From an uncultured Elusimicrobiales bacterium (GTDB taxonomy: Bacteria; Elusimicrobiota; Elusimicrobia; Elusimicrobiales; Elusimicrobiaceae), in NCBI GenBank assembly GCA_934667625.1, contig CAKUMH010000009.1:8808-72807 (forward strand): a DNA stretch of 64,000 nt, in the 5' to 3' direction. Below the pieces are notes generated by a model. The model did no database searches and had not been told where the DNA came from. It saw only the letters and a list, made by a program, of their open reading frames with translations. Of this stretch, positions 60,057 through 64,000 are shown piece by piece. The position numbers were made by a program, and so were the translations under genes. The number at the start of each line of letters is the position of its first letter. The first letter of the stretch is position 1.

Positions 60057-60126
60057 ATTTTAAGGTCATCGTCCCAAGCCACTTTCCAAATTGGAGTTGG
60101 CCCGAAAGCGATACCTCCTCCTGTAA
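60057..60126 (-). promoter_or_regulatory. rpsN-rpsH spacer with hairpin
   Basis: In a superoperon of otherwise short gaps this 70-base spacer contains GCCAACTCCA-ATT-TGGAAAGTGGC on the minus strand, a bulged hairpin about 35 bases before rpsH, as well as an AGGAGGAGG stretch with no start codon at the right distance. A role in translational control is inference. Confidence 0.35.
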
Positions 60127-60312
60127 TTACCAGCTCGATTTTCTAAGACCCGGGATGAGACCCTGGTGTGCCATCTTTCTCAGGCAGATACGGCAGAGAC
60201 CGAAGTCGCGGTAGTAACCTCTTGCGCGGCCGCAGATTTGGCATCTGTTGTGGTAGCGCACGGCGAACTTTTGGTCCTTAGCCATTTTTGCAACCCATGC
60301 TTTAGTAGCCAT
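60127..60312 (-). CDS. rpsN: 30S ribosomal protein S14, zinc (type Z) form
   Basis: This 61-residue short S14 has the zinc-binding [20 protein letters not shown], normal for bacteria with the C+ form. It lies 15 bases after rplE. Confidence 0.96.
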   Translation of the reverse strand: MATKAWVAKMAKDQKFAVRYHNRCQICGRARGYYRDFGLCRICLRKMAHQGLIPGLRKSSW

Positions 60313-60327
60313 AAAGTTTTATTCCTC

Positions 60328-60924
60328 TTATTTAGTAGCCGATTTGCGGAAGGGCATGCCCAAATAATCCATGAGCAAGCGGCCGCTTTTATCGTTGCCA
60401 GCCGTGGTGACGAACGTAATGTTCATACCATGAGCTTTGGGTGATTTTTCCACATCAATTTCCGGGAAAATATAATGTTCTTTAATACCCAGGTTCAAGT
60501 TGCCTCTTCCGTCAAAGCTCGGGTTAAAACCCTGAAAGTCGCGGATGCGGGGGCAGGCGATCATGATGAAGCGTTCTAAGAACTCATACATCTTCGCGCC
60601 GCGCAGCGTCACGCGCACGCCAATAGGCATACCTTCTCTTAACTTAAAGTTAGAGATGGATTTTTTGGCGCGTCTTACTTGGGCGGCCTGACCGGCGATA
60701 GCGGTCAAGTCTTCTTTGGCCACTTCCATGGCTTTGATATCTTCGCGGGCTTCCTTCACGCCGATGTTGATGACAATCTTCGTGAGTTTCGGCGCGGCCA
60801 TCGGGCTTTTTACACCCATGTCTTTAAGCAAGGCCGGAAGCACTTTTTCTTTGTAAAGGGCCTGCAAGCGGGGCGTATAGCCCTCGGGCGCCTTGGTTAC
60901 AGTTTTCGTTTCTTTCTTAGTCAT
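60328..60924 (-). CDS. rplE: 50S ribosomal protein L5
   Basis: This 198-residue L5 has KLTKIVINIGVKEAREDIKA, then ISNFKLREGMPIGVRVTLRG and GLNLGIKEHYIFPEI-like NLNLGIKEHYIFPEI. It carries an N-terminal tail (TKKETKTVTKAPEGYTP) slightly longer than usual. It binds 5S rRNA. The start at 60924 fits AGGTAAG upstream; the longer frame overlaps rplX. Confidence 0.96.
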   Translation of the reverse strand: MTKKETKTVTKAPEGYTPRLQALYKEKVLPALLKDMGVKSPMAAPKLTKIVINIGVKEAREDIKAMEVAKEDLTAIAGQAAQVRRAKKSISNFKLREGMPIGVRVTLRGAKMYEFLERFIMIACPRIRDFQGFNPSFDGRGNLNLGIKEHYIFPEIDVEKSPKAHGMNITFVTTAGNDKSGRLLMDYLGMPFRKSATK

Positions 60925-60938
60925 TTTACTTACCTGGA

Positions 60939-61247
60939 TTAAATGATCGGCTCGTTGCATTTGCGGCAGACGCGCACTTTTTTGCCGTCGGCCGAGACCT
61001 GAACTTTAGGCGTCATGGCTTTTTTGCATTTGCCACAGATAACCGCCACATTGGACGCATCCAACGCTGCTTCCATCTGAATAATGCCGCCTTGTTTGTT
61101 CTGGGAAGGCTTGGTGTGTTTGGAAATCATATTCACGCCGGCCACGACCACTTTGTTTTTGGTCGGGTTGACGGATTTCACTTCGCCTTTCTTGCCTTTG
61201 TCTTTGCCAGCTAATACCAGCACGGTATCTTTCTTCTTGATAATCAT
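60939..61247 (-). CDS. rplX: 50S ribosomal protein L24
   Basis: This 102-residue L24 has a KOW motif (TVLVLAGKDKGKKGEVKSVN) and a C-terminal zinc-ribbon-like CGKCKKAMTPKVQVSADGKK with VRVCRKC. It starts large-subunit assembly. It is 3 bases after rplN. Confidence 0.97.
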   Translation of the reverse strand: MIIKKKDTVLVLAGKDKGKKGEVKSVNPTKNKVVVAGVNMISKHTKPSQNKQGGIIQMEAALDASNVAVICGKCKKAMTPKVQVSADGKKVRVCRKCNEPII

Positions 61248-61250
61248 ACT

Positions 61251-61619
61251 CTATACCACCTCAGGAGCCAGGGAAATGATTTTCAAGAAGTTCTTTTCTC
61301 TGAGTTCTCTGGCAATCGGCCCGAACACGCGGGTGCCTTTGGGTTCGCCATTATCGTTGATGATGCAAACAGCGTTGTCATCAAAACGAATGTAGGAACC
61401 GTCTTTTCTTCTTTTTTCGCGGGCCACGCGAACGACTACCGCGCGAACCACGTCGCCTTTCTTAATGGCGGAGGTAGGGATCGCATCTCTGACGGAGCAC
61501 ATCACGACGTCTCCCAAAGTTGCGATATCCCGATGGTGGCCGCCGCGCACCTTAAAGCATTGCACTTTACGCGCGCCGGAATTGTCGGCCACATTGACTA
61601 TGCTTCTTAATTGAATCAT
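61251..61619 (-). CDS. rplN: 50S ribosomal protein L14
   Basis: This 122-residue L14: [20 protein letters not shown], then [13 protein letters not shown] and [20 protein letters not shown], ending in [20 protein letters not shown]. It forms bridges to the 30S. Highly conserved. Confidence 0.98.
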   Translation of the reverse strand: MIQLRSIVNVADNSGARKVQCFKVRGGHHRDIATLGDVVMCSVRDAIPTSAIKKGDVVRAVVVRVAREKRRKDGSYIRFDDNAVCIINDNGEPKGTRVFGPIARELREKNFLKIISLAPEVV

Positions 61620-61647
61620 ACAGTAATAACTCCGTAGTTTTTAAAAA

Positions 61648-61923
61648 CTAAGCTCTGGCTTTTTCCACAATCTTGGAAACGCGCCATTTCGTCGTTTTGG
61701 AAACAGGGCGGATGCTCATGATTTCCACTTTATCGCCGATTTTGCTTTCGTTGGCCTCATCGTGCGCGTGGAACTTGGCCGCTCTTTTGAGCGTTTTGCC
61801 GTAGCGTTCATCATGAACGAGGCGTTCCACTTTCACGGTGCGGGTTTTGTCCATTTTATCGGACACTACCACGCCAGTGAGGACTTTTCTTTTAGCACGG
61901 GATTCTTGATTTTCCATTTTCAA
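61648..61923 (-). CDS. rpsQ: 30S ribosomal protein S17
   Basis: This 91-residue S17 has VLTGVVVSDKMDKTRTVKVE and MSIRPVSKTTKWRVSKIVEK. The start may be the first or third codon (MKM). It is 5 bases after rpmC. Confidence 0.96.
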   Translation of the reverse strand: MKMENQESRAKRKVLTGVVVSDKMDKTRTVKVERLVHDERYGKTLKRAAKFHAHDEANESKIGDKVEIMSIRPVSKTTKWRVSKIVEKARA

Positions 61924-61928
61924 AACCT

Positions 61929-62132
61929 CTATTTCTGCTCTTTCTTCTGGTTGATCAGCGTTTGCAGAAGAGCAATCTCGCGTCTGACAGCTCTAATTTC
62001 CATCGGGTTGGCGATGGGAGTGGTGCTGTGTTTGAAAAGAAGATTAAACTTCTTTTCCTGGGCTTTGCCGAGCGCTTCATTCAGTTCGGCCAACGTTTTG
62101 TTTTTCAAAGCTTCTTTTTCGTTCGTTTTCAT
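61929..62132 (-). CDS. rpmC: 50S ribosomal protein L29
   Basis: This 67-residue L29 has KNKTLAELNEALGKAQEKKF and NPMEIRAVRREIALLQTLIN. It sits near the peptide exit and the trigger-factor dock. It is 3 bases after rplP. Confidence 0.96.
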   Translation of the reverse strand: MKTNEKEALKNKTLAELNEALGKAQEKKFNLLFKHSTTPIANPMEIRAVRREIALLQTLINQKKEQK

Positions 62133-62135
62133 AAA

Positions 62136-62546
62136 CTACCTTCTGGTTACCAGTTTCGTCTTAATCGGCAGTTTGTCGGAAGCCAAGCGCATGGCTCTTT
62201 TGGTGTCTTCCACAGAAGCGCCTTCCAATTCAAACAAAATTCTGCCGGGCTTCACCACTGCGGCCCAGTATTCGGGCGCGCCTTTACCTTTACCCATACG
62301 GGTTTCGGCGGGGTGCTTGGTGATGGCTTTGTCCGGGAAAATGCGAATCCAAAGTTTACCTTTCTTCTTGATGAAGCGGGACAAGGTAATACGGGCAGCT
62401 TCAATCTGCCGGGCGGTAATCCATTTGGGTTCCAAGGCTTTCAACCCAAATTCGCCGAACACCACTTCCGTACCGCGCTTGGCGTTGCCTTTAATGCGGG
62501 GCGCGCTGAAGGGTTTGCGATATTTAACTCTTTTAGGCATTAACAT
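62136..62546 (-). CDS. rplP: 50S ribosomal protein L16
   Basis: This 136-residue L16 has [20 protein letters not shown], then [20 protein letters not shown] and [20 protein letters not shown]. The first ATG is favoured because L16 proteins usually begin ML.PKR. It binds near the A site. Confidence 0.97.
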   Translation of the reverse strand: MLMPKRVKYRKPFSAPRIKGNAKRGTEVVFGEFGLKALEPKWITARQIEAARITLSRFIKKKGKLWIRIFPDKAITKHPAETRMGKGKGAPEYWAAVVKPGRILFELEGASVEDTKRAMRLASDKLPIKTKLVTRR

Positions 62547-62559
62547 AAGTCAAAGTCCT

Positions 62560-63291
62560 CTATTTGGTCTCCACGGCCGGGGCGGCAACTTCCGTCGCGC
62601 CTTCGGTGGAACCGTTTTCCATGTCGCGGTGTTTCTTGAGCTCGTTCATAATCTCTTTCGGAGATTTGGCGAAGTGGGTTCTCTTGAAAATCCAGACCTT
62701 AATGCCGATTTTACCGCTGATGGTATTAGCTTCGGTGAAGCCGTAATCAATATCGGCGCACAAGGTGTGCAACGGCACGCGGCCTTCGCGTTTCCATTCC
62801 GTGCGGGCAATTTCCGCACCGCCGAGTCTGCCAGACACCATAATTTTAATACCGAGCGCTTTGCCGGAGAGAGCCTTTTCAATTGCCTTCTTGATAGCGG
62901 CGCCGTAGTGGGCACGTTTTTCAAGCTGCATGGCAATGTTTTGGGCAACCAACTGGGCGTCCGTTTCCGGATTTTTAATTTCAATCACGTTTACGAACGT
63001 TTTGCTGCCGGTAAAGGCCTCCAGTTCTTTGCGCAGGGCCTCAATATCGGCACCTTTTTTACCGATCACCACACCCGGGCGGGCGGTGTGAACGTTAACG
63101 CGCAAGAACGCACCGGCTCTTTCAATGCCGACATAGCTGACGGCCGCCATTTTGAATTTGTTGTCAATGATTTTGCGGATTTCAAAGTCTTCTTTGATGA
63201 GCGCCGGCATATTCTTGGGGGCGAACCATCTGGAGCGCCAGTCCTGAATATAACCTAATCTAATTGACCGGGGATGAATCTTGTGTCCCAT
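62560..63291 (-). CDS. rpsC: 30S ribosomal protein S3
   Basis: This 243-residue S3 has a KH domain (ARPGVVIGKKGADIEALRKE), MVSGRLGGAEIARTEWKREG and VPLHTLCADIDYGFTEANTI, with a short Glu/Ala-rich tail. It is part of the mRNA entry helicase. A long opposite-strand frame over it is a shadow. Confidence 0.97.
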   Translation of the reverse strand: MGHKIHPRSIRLGYIQDWRSRWFAPKNMPALIKEDFEIRKIIDNKFKMAAVSYVGIERAGAFLRVNVHTARPGVVIGKKGADIEALRKELEAFTGSKTFVNVIEIKNPETDAQLVAQNIAMQLEKRAHYGAAIKKAIEKALSGKALGIKIMVSGRLGGAEIARTEWKREGRVPLHTLCADIDYGFTEANTISGKIGIKVWIFKRTHFAKSPKEIMNELKKHRDMENGSTEGATEVAAPAVETK

Positions 63292-63294
63292 AAA

Positions 63295-63654
63295 TTAGCG
63301 ACCTCCCTTTTTTTCGTCGGTGACGATAACAGTCAGATGACACATGCTTTTCTTGTAAGGCATCGCGCGGCCCTGCGGACCGGGTTGCACTCTTTTCAAG
63401 TGGCCGCTGGGGCCGAGATTGGCAAACGCTTCTTTAATGAAGACTTTGCTGAAGTCCAGCTTTTTGCCGGCTTTCACTTCCAAGTTGGCGGCGGCACTGT
63501 GTAAGGTTTTGGCCACCAAATCCGAGGTGCGCTTGGCTACGAAGGGAAGAACTTCCTCCGCCGCCTTGACGTTTTTACCGCGGATTTGATCCAACACCAG
63601 GTTCACCTTGCGGCTACCAAACCGTTGAAATTTAGCTTTTGCACAAGCTTCCAT
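63295..63654 (-). CDS. rplV: 50S ribosomal protein L22
   Basis: This 119-residue L22 has [20 protein letters not shown] and [20 protein letters not shown] followed by [12 protein letters not shown]. Its loop lines the exit tunnel. It is 3 bases after rpsC start-side spacing in the S10 operon order. Confidence 0.97.
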   Translation of the reverse strand: MEACAKAKFQRFGSRKVNLVLDQIRGKNVKAAEEVLPFVAKRTSDLVAKTLHSAAANLEVKAGKKLDFSKVFIKEAFANLGPSGHLKRVQPGPQGRAMPYKKSMCHLTVIVTDEKKGGR

Positions 63655-63670
63655 ATCAAATCCTCAACTC

Positions 63671-63955
63671 TTATTTCAGGGCGGTGGAATCTTTCGTCAT
63701 GCCACCGTGACCTTTGAACAAACGAGTGAACGAAAATTCACCGAGTTTGTATCCTACCATTCTTTCGGAAACGTAAATGGGAAGAAATTTTCTGCCATTG
63801 TGCACCAGGAATGTATGTCCTACAAATTCCGGCACGATGGTGCAGGCTCTTGCCCACGTCTTGATAGGTTTCTTTTCATTGGAAGCGTTCATCGCTTGAA
63901 CTTTTTCCAACAGGCTTAAATCCACAAACGGACCTTTTTTAGTTGATCTTCCCAT
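63671..63955 (-). CDS. rpsS: 30S ribosomal protein S19
   Basis: This 94-residue S19 has [20 protein letters not shown], then [20 protein letters not shown] and [17 protein letters not shown]. It is located in the 30S head. It starts 2 bases after the rplB stop. Confidence 0.97.
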   Translation of the reverse strand: MGRSTKKGPFVDLSLLEKVQAMNASNEKKPIKTWARACTIVPEFVGHTFLVHNGRKFLPIYVSERMVGYKLGEFSFTRLFKGHGGMTKDSTALK

Positions 63956-63957
63956 AA

Positions 63958-64000
63958 TTACTTAACCTTGTTTTTTCTTCTGTCGCTGACAATCATCCAA
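63958..64000 (-). CDS. rplB: 50S ribosomal protein L2, last residues only
   Basis: The minus strand at the window edge reads [13 protein letters not shown] then TAA (63958-63960). This fits the basic C-terminus of L2 (FIV.RR.K type) and the invariant gene order rplB-rpsS-rplV-rpsC. The rest is outside the window. Confidence 0.85.
   Translation of the reverse strand, partial: WMIVSDRRKNKVK

Noticed and set aside
61762..63258. Open frame of 498 codons on the plus strand across rplP/rpsC
   Set aside because: It lies wholly opposite rpsQ, rpmC, rplP and rpsC, whose products are unmistakable, and has no ribosome site or recognisable motif. It is a compositional shadow.

Overview
The window looks like the chromosome of a Gram-negative, anaerobic, ferredoxin-based bacterium. 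It carries lpxB, lolC/lolD, an AsmA-like protein, a four-subunit 2-oxoacid:ferredoxin oxidoreductase and an NfnAB/SudAB-type flavoprotein pair. Dispersed type IV pilin genes with the start GFTLIELLVVVLIIGILAA, together with short intergenic regions, suggest a gut Elusimicrobiota relative (Elusimicrobium-like). That assignment is inference from gene content; no 16S gene is present.

Layout, left to right. 1-5.3 kb (minus): two Sel1-repeat proteins, lolD-lolC, and the NfnAB/SudAB pair. 5.4-8.8 kb: a YtxH-like protein, a pilin, and an ndk operon that also encodes a GH3-like protein and an alpha/beta-hydrolase, each lacking its catalytic nucleophile. 8.9-14.4 kb (plus): Gfo/Idh oxidoreductase, lpxB, a short RelA/SpoT, a zinc-ribbon membrane protein and a POT peptide transporter. 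14.4-22.6 kb: pilin, Nudix, gatA-gatC, a dispanin-like protein, pcrA/uvrD, rlmD and ychF. 22.7-26.9 kb: pilin, the 2-oxoacid oxidoreductase operon, tRNA-Phe(GAA) and another pilin. 26.9-27.14 kb: a densely structured, unidentified RNA-like region. 27.2-37.0 kb (minus): rlmI-like, pyrE, an AsmA-like protein, an M50-like protease, a lipoate ligase and a complete glycine cleavage operon gcvT-gcvH-gcvPA-gcvPB. 37.1-41.8 kb: a YgjP-like metalloprotease, a secreted protein of unknown function, a trypsin-fold pseudoprotease, a split chromate transporter, an XRE regulator and a broken pilin gene. 41.8-50.3 kb (minus): amidase, RNase G, a DUF2344 protein, rodA, mrdA, mreD and mreC. 50.4-64 kb (minus): mreB followed by the alpha, spc and S10 ribosomal operons, out to the last codons of rplB.

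How the genes work together. The ribosomal superoperon runs within 11 bp into mreB, then past a terminator into mreC-mreD-mrdA-rodA, so cell-wall elongation is physically downstream of ribosome synthesis. The glycine cleavage system sits upstream of a lipoate ligase able to supply the cofactor of its H protein. The 2-oxoacid oxidoreductase and the NfnAB/SudAB pair fit an energy metabolism running on reduced ferredoxin and NAD(P)H.

The most unusual features are a shared 5' leader on three pilin genes, with a long hairpin, one covarying base pair and a poly-U tract able to reach the ribosome binding site; the intergenic structured RNA at 26.92-27.14 kb; three secreted or cytosolic enzyme folds lacking catalytic residues; and a mirror-symmetric divergent promoter in front of the glycine cleavage operon.
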